From assembly GCF_004193775.1 (NCBI RefSeq), contig NC_041003.1, positions 25,236,398 through 25,300,397 on the forward strand: a stretch of DNA of 64,000 nucleotides, in the 5' to 3' direction. The notes under the pieces are model-generated. The model was not told where the DNA came from. It did not search any database and was given only the letters and a program-made list of their open reading frames with translations. Source of the stretch: Glycine soja (taxonomy: Eukaryota > Streptophyta > Magnoliopsida > Fabales > Fabaceae). Positions within the stretch are counted from its first letter, which is position 1. The number at the start of each line of letters is the position of its first letter. Below, piece after piece: positions 33,606 through 46,153 of this stretch. A program made the translations under genes and the position numbers.

Positions 33606-35618
33606 GGCTTTGACCTTATGGGAAAGCAAGAGGTTGACTCTTTGAGAGGGCTTCTCATCCTAAACTTGAAAGATTAGATATTAGATTTGGGAAAATGGTA
33701 TATACAGAGAAGTCTATGCACTTATGAACACGATTTTTGGGATGCAGATGCATGCAACCTTCATCTTAAAATGCTAGTAATGCAAATGCTTTTGAATCAT
33801 GAAAATTGCGTAATGCTCATGACATTCTTTCCTATTTTTTTATTTTGATTTTGTTTTGATTTTTTTTTTGCTTTTTGTGGAAAACACAGATTGACTATCT
33901 CTTTTTTGAAAGATGTGATAACTCATGCAACCTCATCCTATCCCTTTTTTTGCAAATATCTTCGGGGAATCCCTTAGAGTGTATGTTCTATTTGATTTAA
34001 TCACTTGACAATTTTGGATGACAGCAGTGGAGCCGTTTGACATTTAATCAATCAACCAAAATATTGATCCTAGGGTTTTCCCCTTTCTTTTCAAAAACTT
34101 CGATTATTCTGCACAACAAGAAAATATATGGCTTTGGGACCGATCGCATGCACCGTTGAAGGATGGCAATGGACTGTTACACTTTGGTATATGACCAAGT
34201 GAAAGTTTCCTTATTTAAAGCCATAGAGTGATGTCATGGGTTTGTCGATCCCACTGAAACTCAATGACATAGGCTGATCCTGAAAGAATTTATAGAGCGA
34301 AGGCTACCCTTGGATTCGAAAGGAATGCTAAAAAGTTTTGCATGAGCAATTAATATCAGGTGTATCCCACTATTGTCTTTGGGCATCTTCCACGAGCTCC
34401 TGGTTGAATGAGTTTTCTTCTCAAATGTGCAAGTGCGAACCTCAAGGAATTCTCTTTTTTATATATATTTTTTTTCAACAATCACAAGCGTGCGTGGGTT
34501 CCATTCCAGAATCCAAACTTAAAAGCAAAATTAGTCATTCCTTGATCCACATGGGCTTTATTGGGCTTGTACCATGGTCAGGGGTAACATGGCTATGAAA
34601 GAAAGGATTAGAGAGGCTCAAAGAGTGTTTGAGGGTTATATTGAGTAAGAACCTTGAAAGCGTTGCTTGTACCTTTTGGGTTGGGCTCTACTCCTTTTGT
34701 TGCACTTTTGTGCCTTTCTTGTAAAATCTGGAGATCTTTGTCTCTCTTTTTTTTACTCGCCTTTGGCGGATTTTTTTTTTCTTTTTTCTTTGCATTGTTT
34801 CCCATCTTCATGCATGTGTAGTTTGCATTGCTCTTCCCGCTGGTTTAGCGGTGGTTCCTACTCAGGGTTTCTATTTTGTTTTTGTTTTTTTTTATGTTGT
34901 TTTTAGAAGAAAACAATATGCTTTGGCTCGGAAGGGGTAGCAAGGGATAAATTTGTATTTGGCATGTTGAAACACGACCATGTGTCATTTCAAATCTTGA
35001 CTTAGATCCTTTTGTAGTTTGGATTTTGAGACAAAACCTTAATAACATGCCCCTGATTATTTTTATTTTTTTTACTTTCTTTTCTTTTTATTATTATTTT
35101 TTTTCAACCCTAATTTTTGCTTAGGCCGCCCTTTCGGGATTTCAACCTATCGGCTGAGAAATTTTGATCTGCCCCTAGGTTCATTTGAGGCTGATGCACA
35201 GTGCCTCTCATTGCCCCAATGTAAGGCTCTGAGGTATCTATTGATGTCTTTTGTCATGACCTTGTAGCAAGGAAAAATGAAAGAATTGTGCAGGTTCTCG
35301 AAAATGAATTTTCAAGGACAAGAAACATTTAAAGGATTTTCAATTAACAGATTAAGTCGAACGACTCCTGTTCTTGATAACTCACTTTTCTCTCAAAAAG
35401 ACAACTTTTAGGAATGATAAAATGAGGTCATATGAATGTCTGTACTTTTTATTTGAAACACAGTCAATCAAACATTTTTTTTAACTTTATTTGTCGTTTA
35501 CGGCACCCTCACCAAACATGTAATAGCATAAACTTGAAAATCCTAATGAGTCATTAGAGACATCTAACAATAACCTTCATATTGCCCCATGCATAGTGTC
35601 GCTTGCCAATGTCAGAAT
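33606..35618 (-). repeat. Inverted-repeat arm 2: 3' non-coding part of element 2
   Basis: The sequence matches arm 1 in reverse complement, for example around the words near 34190 and 28440. It continues to the truncated end of gag at 35619. No gene is supported. Long T runs near 33840 and 34740 are low complexity. Confidence 0.65.
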
Positions 35619-36533
35619 TCACAAGTGATTATCCTCCTCAAATTTTAGCCAGCCCGCATCAATCAGATTTTGCACCTTATGTTTCAGGGTCATACAATGC
35701 TCAATGGAATGCCCTGGGACTCCTCCATGATAAGCACATGTTGCGTTTGAGTTGTATCCTCGAAAAAATTGAGTTTGAGGAACCTTGGCTGGGGTTATGG
35801 CTACCATTGCATTATTGAGTAGATATGGGAGTAAGTTGGCATACGACACCGAAATTGGGGTGAATTCTACAAGCCTCTTTTCTGGAAAATTCCTTCCCTG
35901 GTAAGTGTTTTGGTTTGTGTTAAGGGTGGTGTTTGGTATTGGATGTGCGGCAGGCAGGCTTTGTGGCTGATTTAGGGGTGGCCTTCGTGGATGATTGAGC
36001 ATTCTTGGTTGATAGGGTGGTGGGTAATGAGAAGGGTTGATAGTGGTGGAGTATTGATATTGTTGAGCTGGCGGGAAGTTTGCCCATATAGGAACGGCAG
36101 TCACAACATAGGTTCCTCCCTCCTTCTCATCCTCTCCATTTGCCCCAGGCTTCCAATTCATCAAAGCAGGATAATCAAATTTGCCTTTTTTCAAACCCAC
36201 TTCAATCCTTTCGCTAGAAAAAACTAAATTGGCAAAGCTTGAAGGCATGTAACCCACCATTTTTTCATAGTAGAACACTGGCAATGTGTCTACTATCATT
36301 TTTATCATCTCCTTCTCTGTCATTGGGGGCGCTACTTGAGCTGTCAGGTCCCTCCACCTCTAGGCGTATTCTTTGTACGACTCATGCTCCTTCTTGCACA
36401 AGTTCTATAGTTGCATTCTATCCGAAGCCATATCAGAATTGTACTGATACTGTCTAATGAAGGCAACCATTAGGTCCTTCCAAGAATGGACTTGGGAAGG
36501 TTCCAAATTAGTGTACCAAGTGACGGCTTCCTG
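35619..36533 (-). pseudogene. gag of element 2, C-terminal part
   Basis: Minus-strand continuation of gag after the insertion at 36534. It contains the end of the Retrotrans_gag core (YQYNSDMASDR), then PVFYYEKMVGYMPSSFANLV, a Pro/Gln-rich spacer and a CAYHGGVPGHSIEHC cluster. It ends at a stop at 35619. A TAG at about 36360 replaces the Gln codon of element 1; a second stop lies near 36404. Confidence 0.8.
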
Positions 36534-39035
36534 TTAGTCATCTTTTATGACTAACTTTTGTATAGAAAAGTTTTCAAAAATGTATATATTTCTCCCAATT
36601 TATAGTTCTTTTTGGTAGGATTGTAAATATTTCTTATTTAGTTTTTATATTTGCTCAGTAGAAGTTTTTCATATGAATTTAATGCAAACTCCACTTCAAT
36701 TCCAGGTAAAAAGGAGAAAAATTTGAAGGTGCAAAAGCTACTATCTCGAAAAGCCTAGATCGTGCGTGATGTGCCATTATTTTCTCCTATTTCTTAACCT
36801 TTTTTGCACCATTTTAATTACTAATTAGTCTTAATTGTCAAATTAATCAGGTAGTTTTATTATTTGGGCTCATTCAGCTAATTTGATGTTTTTAATCTAA
36901 TTTCAGGAATTAATGAAGCATTGGGCTTGAATCCAAAATTGGGCTTGGACTTAAAGAGGGCAGACTATTTTATTCTACAAAATTTTATCTTATTTAGACT
37001 TTATCTTATCTAGATATTATTTACATTTGATCTCATCTAGATATTATTTCATCTAGATCTTATCTTTTCTTATCTTATCTAGATTTTATTTTATTTTATT
37101 TATAGGCTTGGATTTAAAACAGGTTTGTAAGCTTTGGGGCTGGAAAAACTATATAACAGCACCAAGGTTCTAGTTTAGGCCCTCTCTTCTCTTCTCTCTC
37201 TCTCACTCTCTCTCTTCTTTTTCTCCTTTTTTGTTTTTGGCAATTCCAGTTCTGACTTTTAGTTTCATCAATAAAATTTCGTTCTTCAATCAATAAAATT
37301 TTGTTCTCTATTGATTAATGGAAGGCTAAGTCCCAAGCGTTATTTTCTCTTAAAGATCAAGCACAGTTCTCTTTGAGGTTCTATTATTACTGTTAAATTC
37401 TATTCAGTTTTTCCTCTTCACTAATTACTCTGAATTTGTTGCTATTAATTCATGCATGCTTAGTTCTTGATTAATAATCTCTACGCTTAATTTATGTCCA
37501 TGCTTAATGATCGTTTATGATTAATTGGTGTATGTGTTGCTTAATCACATAATGAATGTCTTATGTTAAATTTTGCTTAATAATTTAATTTAGGGTTGGA
37601 TTAAGTGGTTGAACTGATAAAGGATAAACTCTCATAACCTAGGATAAGAGACTTGCTTGTGAATCAAGGGGAAGCAACGTGTTTTAATTCTGCTATTTTC
37701 AAATTCACATCTATTCGTTGTTTAATTTACAAAAGCAAACAACCCCCCCCCCCAATTTGTTACTATTTTCCTACTATATGTTATGAACATTTGGTTTATC
37801 ATTGCTCATTGGGAAACGACCTAGGATCACTTCCTAGTTACTTCATTTTAATGTTTATTTGATTCGGGTACGGCCTCGATCAGTGCACTTAGCGAGACTC
37901 AACCGCTAAGCAAGACATCAGCCGCTGATATGAATATTGAAGAGAATCTGCCATGTCATTACACACTTAGTGCGTCAATAGCTGGTTCAATGAGAAGATT
38001 GTCTCTTCTACGCTTAGCGCGAGAATGGCGATAAGCCAAATTTCACTTACTTGCGCTAAGCGCGCCTTCACGGACAAAAAGCCCTTTTTAAGCCTGAATT
38101 GCAAAGAATGAAGAAAAGGGAGGTCTGAATAGACTACGTGAGCCTAGTGCTGAACGAAGAACAAAGGAAAAGCTAAGCAAGGAAGAAAAAGGCCCTAACT
38201 TTTAGGTAGATTTTAGGTTTAGAAGTGATTCCTAGGTTCCTAGAGGTGGAGGAGACATCCCCATTGCTTTGTAATCTGGTATTTTCTCTGAAACCCTTTT
38301 CCTATTTGTGAAAGGTACTCCCTTGTAATAGAGGGCTAAAATCCTTTGTTGGGAAATTCTGCTGAGTACTTGATATAAATATTATTACTATCTATTTGAA
38401 GTTGTTTTTATGTGTTCAATGTTTCTATCTGTGCTTATGTTATGCATCCTTGTGGCTTGATCACCCATTTGTGTGTAAGGTTAGGAGCTTTAGCATTGGA
38501 AAATGTACTGCATCCTTAGAACTGAATAGGACAGGGCTAGGTTATCAAACTGCCAGACACGGAGTGCGGTAATTTAGTTTTTATCATGTTGTAATTGTAA
38601 TGTTGTTCGATTAGGCTAAGTTCAACAAGAGACATCTGAGAACGAAGTTTAATTTGAATTAGGCCAAACTCGTGAGACATCGGTGTTTTGTATTTGTGCC
38701 TTTAGCGTAGAACACAAAAATAATTTCAAGTAGAGAAAAACCCTAATTGCATCAAGTATCTCAGTAGAAGGACCCAGCGCTTTTACATATCTATTTTCAC
38801 ACTCACTTGCTCACAATTACTTCTTTTACTTAGAATAGAATTACTTTTGTTTTTACTTCATGATAATCATTTCTTTATGCAAATTCCTATTTACTGAATG
38901 ATGTTTTGCCAAGTAAAACAAGTTCCCTGAGTTCAATACTCGGTTCACACCATTTTAATTATTTACTTGACGACCCGATGCACTTGCCAGTTAGATTTCA
39001 CATCCACAAAAACAAGTAGTACCAGGATGCGAACA
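36534..39035 (+). mobile_element. Composite LTR insertion in gag of element 2
   Basis: The gag sequence reads across when 36534-39035 is removed; the flanks CTTCC and TTGCC each differ by one base from CTGCC in the intact relative at 41870. The first part (36534 to about 37882) starts TGTTAGTCAT, with a 9-bp inverted repeat at its tip, has a TATA box (CTATATAAC, about 37148) and ends CTCGATCA. The second part (about 37883-39035) resembles the Athila-like LTR: GCTTAGC pairs (37888/37906, 38013/38031), then the LTR end with TTGACGACCCGATGCACTTG. I cannot tell whether one LTR inserted into another or a chimera inserted once. Confidence 0.6.
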
Positions 39036-39877
39036 TTGCCCCAGTAAGACTTTCTTGGAAGAAATGCATCAACAGCTTTTCATCTTTTGCGATGCCCCAA
39101 TTTTCCTAGGGCAAGTAGTCCCCTTGTACTTATCGAAATCCGGCACCTTAAACTTCGGAGGGATGACGACATCAGGCACTAGGTATAACTTTGCCATGTT
39201 AGCAAAAGCATAATCTCCGCCTCCTTCAATACCCCTCAGCCTTTCCTCTATATGATCAAATTTTCCCCTTTTCACCACGGCAGGAGGGACTCTTCCCATC
39301 GCAAAATGCAAGGGTTATGGTTATGGGTGAAACTGAGGCCCCTCCAAAGTGCTTGGCAGGGGTACGCCACCAACTGCTTGCCCCTCAGTGGCATATCCGA
39401 GGTAAGGTTCGAAGTCTGCTAGATTGTGATCTTGGGGTGCTTCATGTGTCTCCCCCATGGGTTGAGAGACATGTGCATGAATAGATTGGGGTTGTTGGCT
39501 CTCAATGGGTATGGGAGTGGAGTTATTGACATCCTCATCAGGAGTGTGCACAACATTGGGTGGTGTATAGTTGGGGGCAAGCCGTATGGTGGGAAGGCAT
39601 GCATGTTCTGAACTTGTACAAAATGGGGGCCGCCTGTACTTCCCAATTATTTGCCTCCCTGACCTACCATATCCGAGGTTGGATGACTTATTTGGTTGAG
39701 GCCGGATGGGGTAGTCGAGTCCATGTCAGCAATAGCGCTGGTAGCAGCAACTACAGCCGCATTGACCTCCATTATCTTCTTCATGTTCATCATGGCCTCC
39801 ATCATTGTGTCCATTTGCTCTTTCATGGCCTCTATGTTGGCCTTCATCCACTCTTGCACCTCCTCTATTTCACCCAT
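39036..39877 (-). pseudogene. gag of element 2, N-terminal part
   Basis: The ATG at 39877 opens MGEIEEVQEWMKANIEAMKE, a coiled-coil start shared with the other gag copies. Pieces 39877-39647, 39551-39321 and 39311-39069 lie in shifting frames, so indels are present. The last piece carries PPKFKVPDFDKYKGTTCP, just before the gag core. The rest continues beyond the insertion at 36533. Confidence 0.8.
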
Positions 39878-41321
39878 AACTCTAGCTCTAGCACGCGTTC
39901 TTTCCTTTTGATAACAATGATTACAATTCTGATTTCAAGGAAAGAATGCAATGAGCAATGCAACCAATGAAAAGCATGGATGTACGTGAATGATGCATTG
40001 TTGAAGTATTGCAAATTTTACACAAGACATAGGGTTGAATCAATTTAGATTTTTATTAAAACAACATGGTCTATCACATCTTGTCAAAGTGAAACTTGAA
40101 ATAAAACATGGACTTCAGTAGTCCTTATTTTTCTGTAAATCATGTGCTGGCAGAAGACAAAAAAGCGAAGTAACCTGATCCATCTTCTGCCCCAACTTTT
40201 GCAAGCTGGTTACTTCCATGCTTGACCTTGACTTGATGAGCCCTTCCTTAAAAGCATGTTCTTGGTTCAACCCCATAATCTAAGGAATAGAAATTTTGAT
40301 CACCAATACTTCGACAACATATCATAGAGATGAATGACTTGGGCATACTTATGCTATGCATGACACATGTAATTATGAGACTGATAGGAGATGCCCGAAG
40401 AACCACCATTTCCTAGTTAACCATGAATTAGGTACCATGTTCACATGATTTTCAATCATTTTTTAAGATAAATGAGTGTATAATCCAAACATGGTAGGTT
40501 TATAGCCGTCATTATGGTACCCAACACATGTAACTAAGAATGTGGCGTAAACTTTCATGCTTTATTGTGACTTTCATTTGTTCTTTCTTTGTTATTGTTT
40601 TTGTTTTTTTTTTGTTCTTTTTTTAGGAAAATGCAAGGATCATGCATGAGGGAACATAACATGCGAACTGTGAAAACAGAATGTATGCAGTTGGTAGAAT
40701 GAAATCATGCTAAATGATAATGCAATGCGTGAATATGACAAATGAAAAATGCAGGAATGATATGTCCATTATGATGCCATAAAGAGATGCATGATGCAAT
40801 CAAGGAACATGCCAAAGTGAGTTTACTATGTGCCCCTTAATTTAGGAATCTAATGGAAAGGCTCCAAAAGTCCATTTTTAGTGATAACTCCCAACGGTGG
40901 TTTCATGTAACTTTACTGGTCTCTAGAGATATCATCCTCTTAGGTAACACATTGAGGCAATAAGGACTATCAGCGGCAATGCATCACTAAATGAGGAAAA
41001 CTCTAGATGAGGCTTCATTATCATCAAGCGAGTCGGAGACCCAGCATGACCACAGATCGACCTTCACTCCTTATGGCTCACATAGACCCGGGTATAGGGC
41101 CTAATATCTCAATGTGTGTGCGAGGTGTAGGTGCCATGTGTGCATAGAAAAAATACTTCTAACTATGAATGTAATCGATAGACAAACACACACCAAACAC
41201 AACAACATAGCAAAGGTTATACAAATATGGACAAAACAAAAGAGAAAAGAGAAAATAAATAAAGAAGAAGTCATGATAAAAGCATTTGCACAATGATTTA
41301 ATGGCCTAACTCTCTAAAAAG
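39878..41321 (-). other. 5' untranslated region of element 2 with ORF1 remnant
   Basis: About 1.44 kb without a working gene lies between the primer site and gag. Around 40205-40243 the minus strand still reads KSRSSMEVTSLQKLGQKMDQ, matching the beginning of ORF1 in element 1, after which ORF1 is gone. The segment is closely similar to 42733-44219. Confidence 0.65.
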
Positions 41322-41470
41322 TCCCCAGCGGAGTCACCAATTGTAGCAACCTACCCTTCGATGGGGGCGCGAAATAGCCAAAATAGATGGGCCAAAGCGT
41401 TTGTCTCCAAGGGAGAAAACGAGCAGAGTCACCACCAACGTTTATTTGAGAAAAACGTCAGAAAAACCAA
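41322..41470 (-). other. Primer binding site and LTR stub of element 2
   Basis: TGGTGACTCCGCTGGGGA (minus, 41339-41322) follows an LTR ending GTTGCTACA. Only about 130 bp of the LTR remain (41342-41470) before a junction with tandem-repeat sequence and gag of element 3. Confidence 0.75.
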
Positions 41471-41515
41471 AAGACTTTGATAGTCTTTGAAATGTAAATG
41501 ACCGTTGGTAATGTA

Positions 41516-42732
41516 ACCCACCAACTTCTCAGACCCACTTTGATCCTTTCATCGGCAAAAACTAAATCAGCAAAGCTTGAAGGCGTGTAACCCACCAACT
41601 TCTCATAGTAGAACACTGGTAATGTGTCTACTATCATTGTTATCATCTCCTTCCCCGTCATTGGGGGCGCTACTTGAGCTGCCAGGTCCCTCCACCTCTA
41701 GGCGTATTCTTTGAACGACTCATGCTCCTTCTTGCACAAGTTCTGTTGCTGCATTCTATCTGGAGCCATATCAGAATTGTACTGATACTTCCTAATGAAG
41801 GTAACCATTAGGTCCTTCCAAGAATGGACTCGGGAAGGTTCCAGATTAGCATACCAGGTGACGGCTGCCCCAGTAAGACTTTCCTGGAAGAAATGCATCA
41901 ACATTTTTTCATTTTTCGAGTATGCCCCCATTTTCCTGTTGTACATCTTCAGGTGATTCTTGGGGCAAGTAGTCCCCTTGTACTTATCGAAATTCGGCAC
42001 CTTGAACTTCGGAGGGATGATGACATCAGGCACTAGGCATAACTCTGCCATGTCAACAAAAGCATAATCTCTGCCTCCTTCAATGGCCCTCAGCCTTTCC
42101 TCTATATGATCAAATTTTCCCCTTTCCACCACAGTAGGAGGGACTCTTCCCACCGCAAAATGCAAGGGTTGTAGTTGTGGGCGAAACTGAGGGCCCTTTA
42201 AACTGTTTGGTAGGGGTACAATGCAAAATGCCTGCCCCTCAGCGGCACATTCAAGGTGAGGCTTAGAGTCAACAAGATTGTGGTCTCGAGATGCTTCATG
42301 CGTCTCCCCCATGGGTTGAGAGACATGTGCATGATCAAATTGAGTTTGTTGGCTCTCACTGGGAATGCATGCGAAGTTGTCGACATTCTCATTGGGAGTG
42401 CGTGCAACATCGGGTGGCGTATAGTTGGGAGGCAAGCCATATGGTGGGAAGGAATGCTTGTTTTGAACTTGCACAAAATGAGGGTCGTTCATACTTTCGA
42501 ACGCTTCGCCTGCCTGCCCTACCATATCCGAGGTTGGATGATTTACTTGATCGAAGCCAAGTAGGTGAGTTGGGTCCATTTCTGTGGCGGTACTTAGGGC
42601 AACAACTGTAGCCACATTGACCTCCATCATTCTCTTTATGCTCATCATGGCTTCCATAATTGTGGCCATTTTCTCTTTCATGGCTTCCATGTCGGCCTTC
42701 ATCTGCTCTTGCACCTCCTCTATTTCACTCAT
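41516..42732 (-). pseudogene. gag of Tat-like element 3, 3'-truncated
   Basis: The ATG at 42732 opens MSEIEEVQEQMKADMEAMKE and the frame is open for 344 codons to TAG at 41698-41700. It then continues in phase to about 41540. It holds the coiled-coil start, a Pro-rich spacer and the Retrotrans_gag core (MHFFQESLTGAAVTWYANLE). The TAG replaces Gln of element 1 and is shared with element 2. Downstream, a 20-base stretch (TGTAACCCACCAACTTCTCA at 41512 and 41586) is repeated. The sequence then passes into a hairpin-array unit and the LTR stub of element 2. Confidence 0.85.
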
Positions 42733-44219
42733 TACTCTAGCTCAGGCACGCATTCGGTAAAGGTGCCATAAAGCGCATTCTTTCCTTTTGATAACAATGA
42801 TTATAGTTCTTATTTCAAGGAAAGAATGCAATGAGCGATGCCACCAATGTGAAAAGAAAAACAAGCATGGATGTATGTGAATGATGCATTGTTGAAGTAT
42901 TGCAAATTTTACACAGGACATAGGGTCGAATCAATTTTGACTTTCATTAAAACAACATGGTTCATCACATATTGTCAAATTGAAACTGGAAATAAAACAT
43001 GGACGTCAATAGTCTTTATTTTTTTTTGTAAATTATTTAGCTCAATCATGTGTTGGTAGTAGATAAAGAAGCGATGTGACTCAATCCATCTTCTGCCCCA
43101 ACTTTTGCAAGCTGGCTACTTCCATACTTGACCTTGACTTGATGAACCTTTCCTCAAAAACATGTGTTTGGTTCAACCCCATAATCCAAGGAATAGCAAT
43201 TTTGATCGCCAATACTTTGACAACATATCATAGAGATGAATGACTAGGGCATACTCATAGTATGCATGTAATTATGAGATCGACATGAGATGCCCTAAGA
43301 ACCATCATTTCCTAGTTAATCATGCATTAGGTACCATGTTCACATGATTTTCAATCATTTTTTAAGAGGAATGAGTGTATAATCCCAACATGGTTGGTTT
43401 ATATCCATCATCATGGTACCCAACACATGTAACTAAGAATGTGGTGTGACTTTCTTTTTTTTCTTTGTTTTTGTTTTTTTTGTTTCCCCTCTTTTTTTTG
43501 TAGAGGAAGATGCATGGATCATGCATGCGAACTTTGGAAATAGAATGCATGCAGTTGGCGGAACTAAAACATGCTAAATGAAGGTGTACGATAATGCAAT
43601 GACTTATGTGAATGCAATGTATGGATATGACAAATGATAAATGCAGGAATGATATGTCCATTACGATGCCATGAAGAGATGCATGATGCAATCAAGGAAC
43701 AAGCCAGAGTGAGTTTGCTATGTGCCCCTAATTCAAGAATCTAATGGAAAGGATCCAAAAGTCCACTCTAGTGATAATTCCCAAGGGTGGTTTCATGTAA
43801 CTTTACTGGCTTCTAGAGATATCATCCTCTTAGGTATTACATTGTGGCGATAGGAACTATTAGCGACAATGCATCACGAAAAGAAAAAAACTTCAGATGA
43901 GGCTTCACTGTTATCAAGCGATTCAGAGACCCAACATGACCACAGATCGGCCTCCACTCCTTATGGCTCACATAGACCCAGGTATAGGGCCTAATATCTC
44001 AATGTGTGTGCGAGGTGTAGGTGCCATGTGTGTGTAGAAAGAATATTTCTAACTATGAATGTAATCGATAGACAAACACACACCAAACACAACAACATAG
44101 CAAAGGTTATATACAAATATGGACAAAACAAAAGATAAAAGGGAAAAGGGAAAATAAATAAAGAAGAAGTCATGATAAAAGCATTGCACACTGATTGAAT
44201 GGCCTAACTCTCTAACAAG
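42733..44219 (-). other. 5' untranslated region of element 3
   Basis: About 1.5 kb without a gene, closely similar to 39878-41321 and including the same short ORF1 remnant near 43095-43140. Small open frames at 43362-43691 and 43991-44327 have no motif. Confidence 0.6.
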
Positions 44220-44237
44220 TCCCCAGTGGAGTCGCCA
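44220..44237 (-). other. Primer binding site of element 3
   Basis: TGGCGACTCCACTGGGGA on the minus strand, two bases inside the LTR end. It is the same type as in elements 1 and 2. Confidence 0.8.
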
Positions 44238-44239
44238 AC

Positions 44240-45492
44240 TATTGCAACCTACCCTTCGGTAGGAGGGCGAGGCGAAGCTCGAGGGTGCATCTTCCAAGAA
44301 AGGAAAAATTGCGAAAGTCGCCACCAATGTTTATTTGAGGAAAATGTTAGAAAAACCAAAAAGCATCTACGAATTTTAAGAATAAGGGTTCAAGAGTTGT
44401 TTATGCGAGGGGAAGGTATTAGCACCCCAAACGTCCGTCACAAGGGACGGTAGTCTTTAATCGAGTGTGCAAGAACATCACTTCAATATTATTTATTTTT
44501 CCCTTTTTAAGTTTTTTTTTTCTTTTTGGGGTCGACAAGAGTGTGGCTCTTGCTCCTACGCATCCTCAAGTGTGATGAGGAACTCAGACCTACGTAGTTC
44601 TTTTAAGTATGAAATTTTGGGTGTTACATTGATTTTATCTTTTTTGAAAGATTAATTTTAAATGCAAACAAAAGTCGTTTAAGGCGTTGGACCTTGAAAT
44701 GATGTTTTAAATTTTGAAAAGTGGAGAGAGTCGTTAAGGCGTTGGACCTTGAAATGATCTTCTCAAGTTTGAAAAGCGGAGAGAAACATTAAGGCGTTCG
44801 ACCTAGAAACGATCTCAAGTGATATTTGATGAAATGAAGTTTATGAGTTGGTTTTATTTTGGTTTTGCTTATTAACCTTCAATCCTTTTTTAAGATAACT
44901 TGCGACACTAATGATCGGTTAAAACTTACTTTACAAAAGAAAAGTGATTACCAATGATAGAAAAAGGAGATGAAGATGCACAAAACAAAAAAGAGAAACC
45001 TTAAGGGTGCATAGATCACATTCAAATCCTTAAAACAAACACTAATCGGATGATGAACGAAGAAGGATATAGAAGTCGATTACGATCACAATTCTATAGT
45101 GATTTAGCTTCATTTTCCCTTCTTCCTTCTCCTTTTCTCCTCTTTCTCTCTAATCCTTCACCTCTAGACCTCATAACCACCCTCTCAGTCCCTCTTCACG
45201 CCTATTTATAGCAAAACAAGGCATTTGGGACCAAGGCAGCTCGCCCATGCAAGTTGGTTACTTCACCATGAAGTTATTTTCTGGCCCAAGTGAGCCAGAG
45301 GCTAGCCTGGGCGAGCCAGGGTTCAAAAAACCCTTAAAATGACCCATTTGCCCTCCCTTTTGGGTATTTTCGCATCAAAACATTGAATGATCATCTATTT
45401 CGCACTGTAGCTAGCATTCAATACTGTAAATCAACTAGCAAGGATCAAAAGATCAACAAATGATAGTCCCCGGATGAAATTAGGGTATGACA
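44240..45492 (-). repeat. 5' LTR of element 3
   Basis: It starts TGTCATACCC at 45492 and runs 1.25 kb to the primer site. U3 carries two GAGCC-type words 20 bp apart (45292 and 45312) in a GCCTGGGCGAGCC context. The minus-strand TATA box TATAAATAGG is at 45210-45201. Confidence 0.8.
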
Positions 45493-46153
45493 CGCAAGAC
45501 TCAACCTCTGTCTTTATGCTTTCATAGGACTCAATGTCCTCACCTTTATGTTTCCATAGGACTCAACGTCCTCGCCTTTATCTTTCATAGGACTCAACGT
45601 CCTCGCCTTTATTTTTCATAGGATTCAATTTCCTCTATCTTTATGTTTCCAAAGGACTCAACGTCCTCACCTTTATGTTTCATAGGACTCAACATCCTCT
45701 ATCTTTATGTTTTCATAGGACTCAATGTTCTCTGTCTTTATCTTCCATAGGACTCAACGTCCTTAGTCTCTATGTTTCCAAAGACTTCAATGTCTTCTAC
45801 TTTTATGCTTTTCAAAGACTTCAATGTCTTCTACTTTTATGCTTTTCAAAGTCTTCAATGTCTTCTACTTTTATGCTTTTCAAAGACTTCAATGTCTTCT
45901 GTTTTTACGCTTTATAAAATTTCAATGTCAATGTCCTCTTTTTTTATGTCCTATAGGACTCCAATGTCCTCCATTTTCTATTTTATGGGACTTCAAGGTC
46001 CTCTGTTTGGTGTTACAGGACTTCAATGTCCTTTTGTTTTTTTTGGTTTCATTTTTTTGTTTTCTCTAGCGTCCAATTTTGAAAGGCTAGATCGCTCAAA
46101 TGAAATTAGTGTCATTATCTTTAGTTATCTTTTATTTTCAATAAAAGATAAGT
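45493..46153 (+). repeat. Tandem array 3, unit about 32 bp
   Basis: The units have AGGACTCAACGTCC dyads and, from about 45780, AAAGACTTCAATGTCTTC variants. The array directly precedes a polypurine tract and LTR on the plus strand, which fixes these arrays as 3' untranslated sequence of the family. It begins exactly at the outer end of the oppositely oriented LTR of element 3. Confidence 0.85.

Larger units (their letters stand above)
30495..41470 (-). mobile_element. Tat-like element 2: gag-only derivative
   Basis: On the minus strand: an LTR stub (41470-41342), a primer site, 5' untranslated DNA with an ORF1 remnant, gag (39877 to 35619, interrupted), about 2 kb of non-coding DNA, tandem array 2, a polypurine tract and a short 3' LTR remnant. 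No protease or polymerase sequence is seen, so the copy must have depended on other elements to move. Confidence 0.7.
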
